Origin: Arcuatula senhousia
Lineage: Eukaryota; Mollusca; Bivalvia; Mytilida; Mytilidae
NCBI GenBank assembly: GCA_963971305.1
Contig: OZ020306.1
Span: forward strand, 2,472,842 to 2,536,841
Direction: 5' to 3'
DNA: 64,000 nt
Shown: positions 33,839 to 46,744 of the stretch, piece by piece
Layout: every line of letters begins with the position of its first letter
Position numbering within the stretch: position 1 is the first letter of the stretch
Program-made: the position numbers and the translations under genes
Notes under the pieces: generated by a model
Databases searched by the model: none
What the model was told of the DNA's origin: nothing
Seen by the model: only the letters and a program-made list of their open reading frames with translations

Positions 33839-34977
33839 AATTAAAAGTAATTTAATAAAATGCTTACACAAAACAAATATTGCACATAACCCAAATAAAT
33901 TGTCCACAACTGCATTCACTATTTAACATAAGCAATACAATTAAGTAATAATTACCATCTCCATATTGTCATTTTATTACTTTTTAACATCATGTACCAT
34001 TTCTCTTATTACCAAAAAAAAAAAAAAATTGAACACTACTGAGAAGTATTATATAACTGCCACTAAATGTGGATATAAAAATTACAACACTGGAAAACTA
34101 AACTGGCACAAGTTTATGATACCAAAGTTTGTGTAACTTAATAATAAAGACTGCATTGTATTAAATATAAAATATTGCACACTACCCAAAAAGTAAAATA
34201 CAGTTCATTTAAACTATTGAGATTCTTATCAACATATCAAAGAAAAAATACAAGCTAAAGTGCAATAACATGTTTTTAATCAATAATACATGTGTAATAA
34301 TTAAAAATGTTTTCATTTATTTTTGTATTAAAAAAAATCACCTTGTTTAAAACACATAATCATAGTTGTGGATGACATTTGGACAAACATTTATCAATCA
34401 CAACATAAGGAAAATATATGCTGTCCATGTACAAAAAAAAATATATATTTTTTTTATTCTCATGACATCTTGTGTTAAATTCATCCTCAGGAAAAAAAGA
34501 CCTTCAAAGTACCAACTAGACACAATAAATATAAAATATATTTTTTATTCAAAAATGAAAGGTTAAAAACAGGACATCTAATTACACTAAAACTGAAAGT
34601 TGCATATTAAAGCAATTTAAATGTCATTTTTGTACTATGCTGAAAAATCGTATTAAAAATCTGGTGCACTTTACATTTTAATTAAGAACAGCACAGCTTA
34701 AAGGCCCTGATGTGCAATGTGTACAGAGCTACAGTATTACACTAAAGTTACCAATTCCCGACAGCAAGCCAAATTCTCCCAATTTCATGGATATAAAAAT
34801 ACTAACCAAATGGAGTTTTACATTATACCTTCTTACCTTGTGTGGAGGGTTTAAAAAGTAAGATAAAATAATTCAATACAAGAGATTCTCCCACATTTGC
34901 ATCTTACATTACAACAAGTTTTGTTATTGTACTAAAAGGCACCAAGTACTTGTGTCTAGTAACAGTGATAACAATTG

Positions 34978-37900
34978 CTATAGGATACTGCATGAGGAGG
35001 ATGGATTCGATTGGTTATCATCATCTGAATCCTCATCTTCTGATTGGTCATCATAATTGTCACATTTATCACAAATCTGCTGATTGGTTGAATCAAAGCT
35101 GACATTTGATTGGTTGGTTTGGTGGTTTGTGCCATTATAGGCATGACCAATAGGATTGAGTTCAATAGCCAACTTCTCTGCCATAGTCACGGACAGATGT
35201 TTATGGTGGGAGTGAGCACAGTCCATTAAGTATCCTACGACGGGCATGGGGAGTCGGACAGACCAGGGGTCAGGTTCTGGGTCACTGAAATCCTGTAAAT
35301 GCAGAAATTTAAAGCAGCTGATTGTATAAGGTTGAACTAGAAACTGATTTGGAAACTAGCATCATTCCTTGAGACCATCTTGGCAAATGGTGTCAAGAGA
35401 GAGTCGGAAAATTGGTTCGTGAAATTTTGACTCCTGACGAGGATCGAACTGTGAAAACCTTGGTGTAAGTAGCCTGATGTGTTAACCACTACACCACCAA
35501 TTGTCATGTATACTATTCAAAGCATATTGGTAGCAACAATCCATCCACTCCAGCTTACGTAGTTTACATATTGCAACTGATTCATTATCCCAGAGCTTCT
35601 AGGACTTATCGAATTCCTCGGTAGATCATCATTTCTTACAAAAAAAATGCAAACACAAGGTCATGTAGCTTTCATGGAAGATACATGCCCTCATAGACAA
35701 ATATGATACATTTGTGTATTCTTATCTCTCAGATGGGTCCAGCATTTGGTTTGTCATTGGGTTTTGATTTCACGTCCTTTACCAGATAATTGCTATTTAG
35801 TGTTTTTTTTTTTAATATTTTTATGTTTTCCATTTCTTTGTGCTGTTTTTGCTTTTATATGTTTACTGGTTTTGTCCTTGCCCTTTTGGACTTTCGACAG
35901 CCTATTGTGATTAATACTCCTTAATATATTCTTTTCTTTTAAAATTTCTACAATTTTATGTGTGACTAACCTGTAACACCTGGAATTGTAATAAATCCTC
36001 CATTTCCTTTAGATTTTGTCTGTCTTTAAAGGCCAATGGGGATCTCCCATCCTAAAATTACATACAGTTACATAATTATAGAAAGCTAATGGGGATCTCA
36101 CATCCTAAACATACATGTAACAATCAGAAAATAAATGAAAAGCCAATGGTGATCTCCAATTCTAAAAACAAGTGTTTATCATGAATCGCAAACCTCTTCT
36201 TCCTTTGATCTTAGATTGAAGTTTTATCTCAACACCAAAAAAAAATTCAAAACTCGCAGATTCAAAGCCCCATTATATATTTACTAAAACCATTACAAAA
36301 AGAAATAGAAAGTTACACAGAGGATTGTTATTAAACCAGAACTGTACCTTATCCATGGCAAAATCAGAACATCCATGTTCCATTAACATCTCCACAAAAT
36401 CATTGCCACCCTTCATTCCACAGGCATAGTGTAGAGCTGTTCTGAAGTACTACAAAATAAAAAGAATTATTCTGAACCTATACCAAATCAGAAGGTTCCT
36501 TATTCTACTACAAAATGTATTCATTAATATATCATGTGATCTACTGTAAACGAGAATATTAATGAGTAACTGCAGTTTTATGATGAAATACCTGATCTCT
36601 GATTGAGTCTATTTTCAGGTTACATTGATGAACTAATGCCTCAGAAATCAGTGTACAAGTCTCTATATCTCTTCTTAACACAGACTTATGGAGGGCAGGT
36701 TGACCTTTCCCCTGCAAAATATTAAAACTTTTTCATTAGAATGATAAAGCAAAATGAAAATGTTTTGCACAACAGTACATTTTGAAGACTTTATTTCAGA
36801 TAACCAGATAAGAATTATTAAAATTTTATAGACATTTCTATAAAGATATAATAATAGGTTTTCAGGATCCATCACTACAGTAGATCTCAAATAAACAGGT
36901 AAAAGTTGACAAATAAGTAATGTAGGCAATAAGGGGTACAAGCCAGTGCATAAATAACACTGAAATACAATTAAAATGTTGTTGAAAATATTTGCTTTTT
37001 TTGTACAAAGAAAACAAAAATCTGTAAAGTAAAAAATTGACAGATTTTTTAAACAGGGAGTAGGTGAGTGACAAACATGAAATCAAATCGAATGTTATGG
37101 GACCCCACCCTGATGCTGTATACCAAATATCAAGTGGCTGCTATTAGTAGTTGCTGAGAAAACTGTTACAAATTTTTTCCCCAAAAAAACACTTGACATT
37201 CCCCATTTTATAAACCTGATTTTCCACTTTGTAAAAATCGGCCAAAAATCTAGCTTTGTTATGACTGATTGGTCACATGTTTGCTAGTACAGGGTCTTGA
37301 TTGGTTACAGGAGAAACAAAACAGTTATCAATTTATACATTACCTGTAATCTACTGTTAGCCAGACATGTAGGGAGCTGAGTACTGGGAGAGTTGTAGTA
37401 TAGGAGTCCTTTAGCACGGTCTGTCTCACACATCTCTACAGCATCATGGAAATCTTCTACCTGATTCTGTTATATAATGGAAGCAAAGAAAATTACTGAA
37501 AATAATTCAACAAGAACAGAATTCATGGGTCCCCTGTTGAGCAGCAAAAATTATAAATCTGCCTGCTAAACAGAAAGTAAAATAAAGAAGCAATGTGTCC
37601 ATTTGACATGGATGGTCCTACTGGCCACAAACAGGAAGTAGAAGTCTGACAGGTCTGGAAGTCATTAGAAGGTACAGTTTGTCATATTGAACCATCCTAC
37701 CAAGTTTCCATGGCATAAAGAGTGAGATACTAGAATAGGCTTCGCACAATATGTGACCCCTATCAGATACTGTGTACCGAATATCAAAAACCTATGACTT
37801 ATAGTAGCTGAAAAAACGTACGAAAAAAGTGTGACTGGTGCACAGACACGCACACAGACACACACATACCAGCAGTTCTATGTCCCAAAGGGAACATGAA

Positions 37901-40900
37901 TAGTCCAATGGTACTTATATTTGAATTTGTCCAAAGTATTGGTGACATGAACATAATGTATTAATTTCACATTTACTGAGAATTGTAGGCATAAGAGTGC
38001 TTACAAAAGTGTTATTGATACATGGCAATCATTTTCATGGTCAAAGGGTCACAACTTCCACCAAAATAGTCACACAGTACCCAAATTCAAACGGTTCAAA
38101 GTATTACTGATAATAGACTTCAGTTTCCTGTCCAAAGTGACACAACTTATAAAAACTTGTCATACAGTTAGCAACAATAATGTAGCTCCTATGATATTTT
38201 TAATTGGTGGAGCTAAAATGTGGTCCCATTGCTTGTAATGTAGCATCGCTGAAAGCAAATCACACCGGGCACAATTCAATCCATTACACTTCAAATTTGT
38301 AACTAAAATATTGCTTATACTATTTTAATGACGAATCCAGTTAAATTTTCTGACATTTTGTATTTTTTACATAAATACCAATAATTTTACATTCGGGAAC
38401 TGCTGTTATGATTAACATGTGTACAAAATTTTCACAAACTTCCAATTAATATGGTTTTAGGGAAAGAAATAAGCTTAAAAGTAAACATGTACCTGAGGTA
38501 TGACAGACTGATAACACCTAATTACTTTATGTCTGGCAAATTTTGTTGGCAGGTCATAAAATATGATCCATAAATGTTAGTATTATTTAAGCTATGAGAC
38601 ATACATTTTGAATGGTTTTGTTTCAGCAATCAGGAACTGTTTATCTTCTAGCAGAATGAAGTTCAAACACTTTTTAACATAAGTTCATGTTTCTCATTGA
38701 AGTTTTAGTTGAATTTACCATGTGTTTTGCTATGCTGTTTGCTATCTTATATAGGTGTTGTTTTCATTTTTGACAACTTATTTTGAGTTTGCCTTTTTGA
38801 ACATTTGACATGAGAATGCCCTATAGTAACTTCTTTCCTTCTAAAATAAGCATAATTACCAGATAATCTTGAAGATCTTCTGACAGTTCATTCTTAAGGT
38901 CATCGACCTGAGATTAAGATTATAAAATAAAACCAGATTATGTTTGATATGAAATATACCATAATTAATACAAATGCTTTAAACATTACAAAAAGTATCC
39001 TTAACATCTGAAAAAGACAGAGTTTTTGTTTCTGTAATTTAATGAATCATAAAACTTTTCAAGTGTTATTTTAAGAAGCATCTACAGAATTGAATATACC
39101 GGTAATATGTTATCGATGTACAAGCTTGTTATAAAATTAGATTTAGGTTTATATATATGTATGTTAAAATAAAAGATATGTTGTTAACAGGTGATCTACA
39201 TACTTGAATTAAATCCTTCCATATGGAAGCTGATGCTGATGCTGCATATCTTTTAAAAGAATACGATAAGTATTTGCTGAGAAAAGTGAAACACATTTTT
39301 TCCCACCTGCCACAAAAATTTATAGTCTGGATTCAAATTTGCGAAATCTAGCAAAAAATTTAAATTGAAAGCTTTTAATTCAACTTTGCACATTTTAGGT
39401 ATTAAACTATAAGTTTAACATATTTTATACTATTAAATAAGTGTACCTCATCTGAATCAGTATCAAAGTAACCATGGAGAATCAGAGTCTTCCTGTGGCC
39501 AGGGTAATCTTCTGATGAGCTCCACTGTTTTACATGCTACAACAAACCATTTCAAATATCATGTAATAACAATGAGATCCAGGGTACTAATGAAATGTGT
39601 TTATGTTTACAATTTCTTAAAAACATTCTGAAATGTGAAATTTGCATGCACAAAAAAATCCACTGAACATCACTGTTTTCAGACAGACAGCAATTCTTCT
39701 ATTCCTATTTCAAACATAGATAAGTAGGTGAACAACAGACCCACAATATGGGATTCATCCACCCCTACTACCCCTCCACCCCCCTACCACACAGTATACA
39801 GTTGTCAGAATGACTACCATTTGGATTAAGACTGAAAAACATTGTTGTATATTGTCCTTTAAAACTAAACAATTAAACCACATATTTTTATAAATATCTG
39901 CCTCTGATAAATGTTCTTACTTTATTGATTGTCTGTACAATTTGATGACAGTCTTGAGACATAGCATAATCTCTGGCTGTTAGATTGTCCTATAAATAAA
40001 TAAAGTACTAGTGTACATCATTACAAAACATGGACATAAACATGTATCTGTTGTGATAAAGCATTGTCCCTGGCCGTTAGATTTGACTAACAAACATGAC
40101 AAATCATGTGACATCCCAAAAGCTAGATGTTTTAATTCAGATTGCTTAAAATAGTCTTCTACCTTGCCTTTACAAATGGTTTTAAATCAAGTTGTGTATG
40201 ATTTCATATTTTTAATAATTATACCTCAATCCTCTGTGTGACAATATCAGGGGAAGATTTCTGTAAAATCTCCTCCATCAAATAAGGATCTACACCACAG
40301 TCTACACAGTGAAACAATATGTTCCTACCCTGAAAAAACCAGTCAAAAACATTATACCCTTCGCAACTTTGTTGCGTGGGAAATAAAAAGATATTTAGCA
40401 CAGACAGAAAGATGTTTGAATATGAGGCCAATGTCACTCTCAGATTATATCCAAAAATTAGGAAACAACAAAGTCACATATTTATATGTAAATCTAAAAT
40501 ATCCTGAAGTTTTCTACATGGAACTCTATTCTGATTTTTGTCATTACACAGGCAATATGTCTTAACGTTAAATTAACATTAAGCTTGATTTACACTAATT
40601 TAATGTTAATATCACACCAATATAACTTTAAATTCACATTAAAATTTTTAACGTTAATTTAGTGTTAAACTTTTATTGAACATTACTTTTCTGTTGAGTT
40701 ATGCAGCCTCAAATGTTAAGTACTAATTTCTCTAAGAATCAGGCAGATACCATAAATAGGGTGGCACATCGATAATAAATACACAAAAAAATTTCAACAG
40801 AATTTGGTAAAGCAACCCCAGTGAACTTTGGTTTGAGTCAATTGACTACTAAATTTTTCAGTCTATCTTGGGTTTAGGAGATATTACCAGTCAAAATTTA

Positions 40901-43900
40901 GTTACATTGTATAGTGAAAAGTACGGGAAAATTTCCCGCCATATTTTTTTCCTATATAACCAGTCAAAAAATATCTAGGTACCAAATACATATTCAGATG
41001 TAAAAACTGCCTTGGGTTTGTTTTTGTGGTAAAATGAATGCATCTATACCCCAAAATCTGAAATTGGAAATTATCGATGTGCCAACCCCTGCCTGATCCT
41101 TATGTGGAATAGTACTTAAATTTTAAGGTGATATTAACAATTGAAGCTCGATTAACACTAATTCGACGGTTATATTAAACATTAAATTAACATTAACAAA
41201 GTTGCCTGTGTACCTTATAAAACATTTTGTCAACAGGTACTGGTTTCCATGGTAACAATAATTTTAAGGTTTCCACGCTGACCACAGGGTATTCCATCAT
41301 TATGCTGAAGTAGATAGGGATATCAAACTGTAATGGAAATAAATTAACTGTCAGTTTAAAGACCAAACATGTATCAGACAAAGCTTTAATTTGCACTATG
41401 TTTAGTTTCACTATTGTACAGAGTTCTTTCTGCTAATGTGTGACAATAGTTTCAAATGAACTTTTTTTATTTCCCATTATCAATCATTAGTATAGCACAA
41501 AGGTTTCTCTTATTCTTCTTTTTGCTTCACCAGACAGGCTCTTTTGTTTAAAACAGAAAAGGTTTGGTGATTGGTGATTAACAATTAACAAGTAAAATAG
41601 TCCTGAAGTCACAGATTTTTTGTGTGTGTAACATATGTTGGATAGTTTTAATTTTATTTTCATTCACATGAATTTAAATCTTTTTATTCCAGATAAACCT
41701 TTTCAATAGTTTAACCAAACTGTATTTTAAACAATAAAGTTCTGGGACAAGTAAACAAACAAAACAGTAGAACTATTTACCTCTTTATAAGTCATACATA
41801 AGTCTGACCTAGCACCATTAGATATGAGAAGATTAATCATCTCTGAGTTGTTCTGACAAGCTGCATAGTAGAGGGGTGTGGCACTTCTATCTCCCTAAAA
41901 AATAAACACATAGTACCTATAAACTATATCATAAGAAATATGTTGCCATCATTTGTCTTGACTAAGAAAGAAGTAGTATAAACCACACAAATAGAATCCC
42001 TTAACAAGCATGTAACATGCTCAATACTGAGGATTCATCTATTTTCAAGAGTACCCGTTTTGGTGGTTTGATGAAAAGGGATCAGTTTGAAAATTCATGG
42101 TTCTGAAGTCTGCAGCATACAGATAAAGCTTAAATATCCCTTTCATTCATGAGGTATAAAATTTCATGGGTCAATGCCACCCATGAAAACCACTAAATTT
42201 TATTTAAAAAATTATGAAACCACAGTAACTACTAAGGATTTATTTATTTTTATGGTTATCAATTTTTCTGTTTCTCTAAAAAAAATTTCAGCACAAATGA
42301 AAACCCCAATATTCACAAATAATAATGAAGCCACAGTATTTTAATACCAAGAAATAAAATCTTTTTTTAAATAGAAAAAGTTTATAAACACCAAAAAAGT
42401 TGTCATGTTGAATAATTCATGTATTTGAACAGTATGGTCCTTAAATGATGATACTTAGTATTCTATTTAAGATAACATACTAACCATATTTTTAAGATTA
42501 ACATTAAATTTGTCTTTACACTGCAGTAGTCTTCTGACCATATCCACATCCCCTGCCAAGACACCATGAGCAATAGCCTGAAAAATGTTCTAAGGTTTGT
42601 AGAATGGAAAATGAAAGAATGGAAACAAATCATGAAAATTAAAGCTTTTCTCTTTAAAGCTTTAAGAAATATGATAAGGTTGCAACCTACGATCGGAAGG
42701 AGATAAAAACTAAGCAGCTACAATGAATAACGCCATATTGTTAACAATGGTGCTCCAAAAAGATCAGAGAATAGGAGATGTCATGAGCAGATTGCTGTTG
42801 TTTTTAACATTGATGTAAGCCGAAAAATTTTTAATTTCAAATTTTTCCATTACAGATTTATCCTGTTAACTCTCCAATGAGATCTAGTGGTTAAGTGCTT
42901 GTGTGTCTGATATTGAAAGAAATATAAACAATCCACTTGTTGGGAAAAAAATAATGCTCTTGTATATAATGAGGCTTAACTTGCGCCCCAGCCTGAATGC
43001 TAATTAATATACAAGTATATTATCACGATCAAAATTGTATACAGTTAATGGCAATAATAATTTTTTGTTTAGTCTTGATAAAATTAATAATTTTGTAAAA
43101 ATCCAGTTTAAAGATACTGAGGAAATTATATTCATGGCCTAGAATAAACACATGTACAAATATATTTGAATTTTGTACTACTCACCGCTGAGATTTTAAC
43201 TCCACTGATGATCCTAATAACACCTTCAGTTCCTTTCTCCAAGGCAAGCTGTAGTAAACTTATACCACCCTATAACAAGAAAAAACAATATACTAAGTAA
43301 ATATAGTCATTGCTGCATTTATTTCCAAAGCAACTAGAACTGCGAGCTCAGTGAAGACTGTCCTTTTAAAGAAAAGTTTACTATGACCATGACCATGACA
43401 GACGACGTCAATAGACGGCAAGTGATGGTAATAGACCCATTTAAGTCAATTGAGCTAAAAATGTAAATATTTTGTTTTACTTTAAACTTTGAAAGTTCCA
43501 ATCTCTGTTTGAAAACTGTCTGAAAATCACAAATGCTGAAAGCATACTTATTGTCACAATTAGTTTATTTCACCCAAGTTCACATGCATTCATTTCATAC
43601 AATTTATTTCATTGGGCAGGTATTTAATTTCCCAAAAATTTTGCAGAGTATCAGACAATAAATTTTGCTACCACTGATGCATGTTCTGTCAAGACTCATC
43701 TACTAAAAAATAGGGCATCTAATGGGACATTAAATGATACCCTGCCAAGATATTCATCAATAGTTAAATATATTTGTACACTATTCATCTATATAAAGAC
43801 AGAAAAGAAATGAGTAATCTTTCTTAGACCAGAAAATTTCATCATAATTGTTTTTTAATTTGGAAAATTTTCAAAGTGGGAAATCTTCAATAAAGTTTTT

Positions 43901-46228
43901 CTGATCATCCTGAAAATTGAACTTGACCTGTATTTTATTCTACTCAACAGCTGTGCAAAATATCATTCAAATCCCTTGACAAGTTTTCAAGTTATCATCC
44001 AGAAACCTTTTGGGGACACAGACGGATGGATGGACACCGTAAGAAACTGAAGGTATTACATAATACCTTGCCACTTTGTGTGGCAGGTATAAAAATTAAA
44101 AATGCCAAACACTTTATGAAGATGAAAGGTATATAACAATAAAACCAACAATGCCAAACTGGGAATTGTTCAATGTTTTAACACTGGTTTAATGATTCCA
44201 TTGCTTACCAACCTTGTGTATGGACACTTTGCACCATTGATTGACTAGTTTTCTGACTGCTGGGATGTTATCATCTTCTACAGCTTTCCATAAACCAGGC
44301 TTAAAACAAAACAGAATGATTAAACAGAACAAATGCATGCATATAAATGATTAATATTGAGAAAAACACTCAATTTGATTCTTAGAAAAAAAGTACAGCT
44401 ATGGAATAATAACTAAATGTCTAGTTACCATATAATTAAGGCATATCTCTGCTATCTTGTTGGGTAGTTTCTTCTCTTTTAATCTGTCCAAAACACTTTT
44501 TCCTTCCTGAAAATATCAACATGAAACTTTTGTTTATAATATTTTAATAAAATGCTTTTTCAATCAACTGGTTCCACATTTAATGCAGAAGATGAGCATC
44601 TACAAATATCTTATGATTATGAAAATTTCAAATAAAGGTTACATAGAATAATGGAACATAACTATTAAATACTTTATAATCTCCGGAACTCATTTTGGAG
44701 TGTAAACATTTTGTTTATTTGTATCATTAAAGTTGAACTAAGCACATACATGTATATCTTTCTTGTACGAGTAAATTGACATACTCTGGGCAAAAATACT
44801 TTTGTTAGGATAATGCATTTAACCATAATATACTTACCTTATTAGTTAGGTAGATATCAGCATTACACCTCAGAAAAGCCTCAACAACATCAGGATGAAG
44901 AAAGTCAGAATGGTAAATATAGGTGTTGAATGCTGTGTTACCATTCTACAAGATATAAAAGACTAGCTGGTAGAAATTTTAACATGTTAAAGGTAAGAAT
45001 ATGAAAGAAGCAAAGAGCTACATTTACAAAAGAATGTAAAATAAAATCGAGAAAAAATTGAGATATGGAATATATATGATACAACCTACATATATAAATG
45101 GCAATATACTGAAGACAACACAAGAAAAACATGCAACTTACATGCATTTAAACTTTAACAAGCAGCAGGAAATCACATCTTAAAGATATATAAGAAAAAA
45201 TAGACCAGTTTATAAAAAGCCAAATAAAATCACTTAAAAACACTGGTACAAAACATGTGTACTTAATTTATCTATTATACATGTATAACTTAGTTTCACA
45301 ATTAAAAAGCTGTCTTCCTTAGAGCTTCTTAAATTATACCTGATCTTGTTGATTGATGTCTAGTCCATAATTACTAAGGGAGTACACCAACAAACACCCA
45401 TCTTGCTGAAGTTTGGGATTCTTATTCAATTCATCCACTAACTCATAATACAAGTTAATACCATCCGTCTAAAATTCAATAACACAAATATTAACTACCT
45501 TATTATTTATCAAATGTATTAAAATTGATGAAAATGTATGAAACAATGGCAGCAGGAGCATAGATATGGACCTTCATAATTGAAATTCAAAATGAATTTC
45601 TAAAATGTTAAGTAAGTATTCATGTTTCAACAGGACCAAAGACTGAATCTCCATTGCATTACACTGCAAAAAATGCCACACATGTGAAAGACATGTAAAA
45701 TGCCACACCTGTGTCACATGTGATTCACATGCGTTCCACATGTGTGTCACATGCGTTTGTAGACTCACATGTGACACATGCGTGTATTACATGTGTGTCA
45801 CATGTGTGAGGCACATGCGTTTCACATATGTTGAAATTTCACATAAGCACGATGCATGCATAAAATCATATGAATATATTTCAAATTATTTTGAAATCTA
45901 CACATGTGATACATGTGTGGCAGGAAACATCTAATTCACATGCGTGTCACACATATGTGAAACACATGTGACACATATGTATCACATGCGTGGCATTTTT
46001 ACCGGTATACATAGTAAAATATAACACAGTTTCTAAATTGTATGAAAACATCTCAAAAGGGAAGAATCATATATAAATTTGTCTGTAAGACCATGGTTAC
46101 CCTGATAAGAAGTTTAAATAACCCATATCTTAACCTACATGTACTTTAGAAGAAACATCTGAATCTTGATTCAACACTTTGTTAAGACATCCAGCATCCA
46201 GACTATGAACAGCTTTAACTAAATCCAT
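34978..46228 (-). CDS. Ankyrin-repeat protein with acidic tail and CAAX-like end, 18 exons
   Basis: Coding exons in transcript order: 46139-46228, 45340-45468, 44838-44945, 44429-44506, 44213-44299, 43186-43269, 42485-42577, 41781-41894, 41214-41327, 40225-40329, 39921-39989, 39447-39536, 38860-38907, 37344-37466, 36592-36711, 36348-36449, 35971-36051, 34978-35292. They total 1950 nt, or 649 residues. The first exon could end 6 nt earlier (at 46145). Every exon is a whole number of codons. Ankyrin repeats are clearest at residues 193-261 (TPLYYAACQNNSEMINLLIS) and 485-545 (RTALHYACGMKGGNDFVEML, then DGRSPLAF), with weaker ones between. The C-terminus has an acidic stretch (QSEDEDSDDD) and ends CSIL, a CAAX-like motif. 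No catalytic domain is visible, so it is probably a scaffold or adaptor; I do not recognise a specific orthologue. Confidence 0.87.
35350..35505 (-). mobile_element. tRNA-derived SINE, copy 2
   Basis: Minus strand: head GGTGGTGTAGTGGTTAACAC, B-box GTTCGATCC, then the body shared with 32395-32566. It lies in the last intron of the ankyrin gene. Confidence 0.8.
36075..36165 (-). repeat. Two decayed copies of an ankyrin exon's acceptor edge
   Basis: Exon 35971-36051 begins, on the minus strand, after TTTTAG with GATGGGAGATCCCCATTGGC. Two imperfect copies of this edge lie just upstream in the intron, near 36087-36110 (AATGGGGATCTCACATCCTA on plus) and 36140-36166 (CAATGGTGATCTCC on plus), spaced about 55-60 nt. 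Each keeps a CTA (minus TAG) at the former acceptor position. Confidence 0.75.
37560..37870. repeat. Dispersed repeat in ankyrin intron
   Basis: Matches about 16480-16760 (GAAGTAGAAGTC.GACAGGTC and flanks). It ends in an ACAC-rich run. Confidence 0.65.
40045..40090 (-). repeat. One decayed copy of another ankyrin exon's acceptor edge
   Basis: Exon 39921-39989 contains AGCATAATCTCTGGCTGTTA and GATTGTC followed by CTATAA. The intron about 60-70 nt away has AGCATTGTCCCTGGCCGTTA and GATTTGACTA, clearly the same sequence with substitutions. Confidence 0.7.
40547..41210. mobile_element. TA-flanked element abutting a splice donor, with nested element
   Basis: CACAGGCAA at 40547-40555 is inverted at 41202-41210, flanked by TA on both sides (Tc1/mariner-like target). 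The subterminal parts are rich in TTAACATTAA. Inside, AGGCAG..GGTGGCACATCGATAA near 40741-40776 pairs with TTATCGATGTGCC..CTGCCT near 41070-41095, a second element. The right end lies at intron position +4 of ankyrin exon 41214-41327. Confidence 0.75.
42027..42340. mobile_element. Two adjacent decayed MITE copies in ankyrin intron
   Basis: 42027-42228 and 42235-42340 both resemble 26768-26977 (GAAGTCTGCAGCATxCAGAT; end ATGAAxCCACAGTA). Confidence 0.65.
45660..46000. repeat. CACATG/CATGTG-rich inverted-repeat element
   Basis: Bounded by AAAAATGCCAC and GTGGCATTTTT. The interior is dominated by CACATGTG, CACATGCG and their inverses, many of them self-complementary. Non-coding, within the first coding intron of the ankyrin gene. 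Spurious open frames rich in Cys, Thr, His and Val run through it on both strands. Confidence 0.7.
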
Positions 46229-46524
46229 CCTACAATATAAAAACAATGTATACAACCTTGTAAATGATTGCTGCATATAGTTTTGTTTTGATTAATGTAA
46301 TGCCCCCTCTATATTTTCATTTACAAATTATCGAATTCATTCTATAATCTTTACACAGTGTCACTTTTGTTAACATTGTTTTTGATAATTACTTTTAGTA
46401 TATAAAAAACTATATGGGGATTGCAAATAATATTTTTGCAATACACTTCAAGAGGCAAATGAGAAAGTAGTTTGATAGGCTGACAATTATTTTAATTTCT
46501 ACAAAAATCTTTGGGAATAAGCAG

Positions 46525-46559
46525 GTCGAGGACCTATGTGCCCTGTACTTAAATAAAGC

Positions 46560-46609
<50 letters not shown>
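46525..46609 (+). repeat. Retroelement tail with (ATT)n microsatellite
   Basis: GTCGAGGACCTATGTGCCC then AAATAAAGCATTTATT and about 16 ATT units. This resembles the 3' end of a non-LTR element with a microsatellite tail. Confidence 0.6.
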
Positions 46610-46610
<1 letters not shown>

Positions 46611-46651
46611 TCTGTTTACCTTTCATATTTTATCTTTTGAATGTTGTCTAC

Positions 46652-46744
46652 CTGTTATTCTAAGATAGTATCCTGAAAATCAAAGTCTGAAACCACTGGA
46701 CATCTCTGTGTAGTATTCATCATAGCTGAAGATTTATTTCCAAA
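46652..46744 (-). other. Probable 5' leader exon of the ankyrin gene with an upstream ORF
   Basis: Flanked on the minus strand by acceptor AATTTTAG and donor CAG|GTAGAC. It holds a 22-codon upstream ORF (46655-46723, starting with two ATGs, ending TAA) which closes before the splice. The main ATG is the first one in the next exon, 1 nt after its acceptor. The exon is inferred from splice signals only. Confidence 0.5.

Larger units (their letters stand above)
31118..34977. other. Intergenic between PSMB5 and the ankyrin gene
   Basis: No gene is recognised. It contains a Penelope-family terminus (31436-31503), a MITE (32071-32358), a tRNA-derived SINE (32395-32566) and an AGCTCACC-type element (33088-33838), listed separately. 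33840-34977 is AT-rich and likely includes the 3' untranslated region of the convergent ankyrin gene. Confidence 0.55.

Noticed and set aside
35350..35505. tRNA gene
   Set aside because: A- and B-box-like sequences are present, but no full cloverleaf; the shared 3' body in two copies shows a tRNA-derived SINE.
45740..45934. Cys/Thr/Val-rich frames on both strands
   Set aside because: Produced by CACATG repeats, which read as Cys-Val-Thr or His-Met in several frames.
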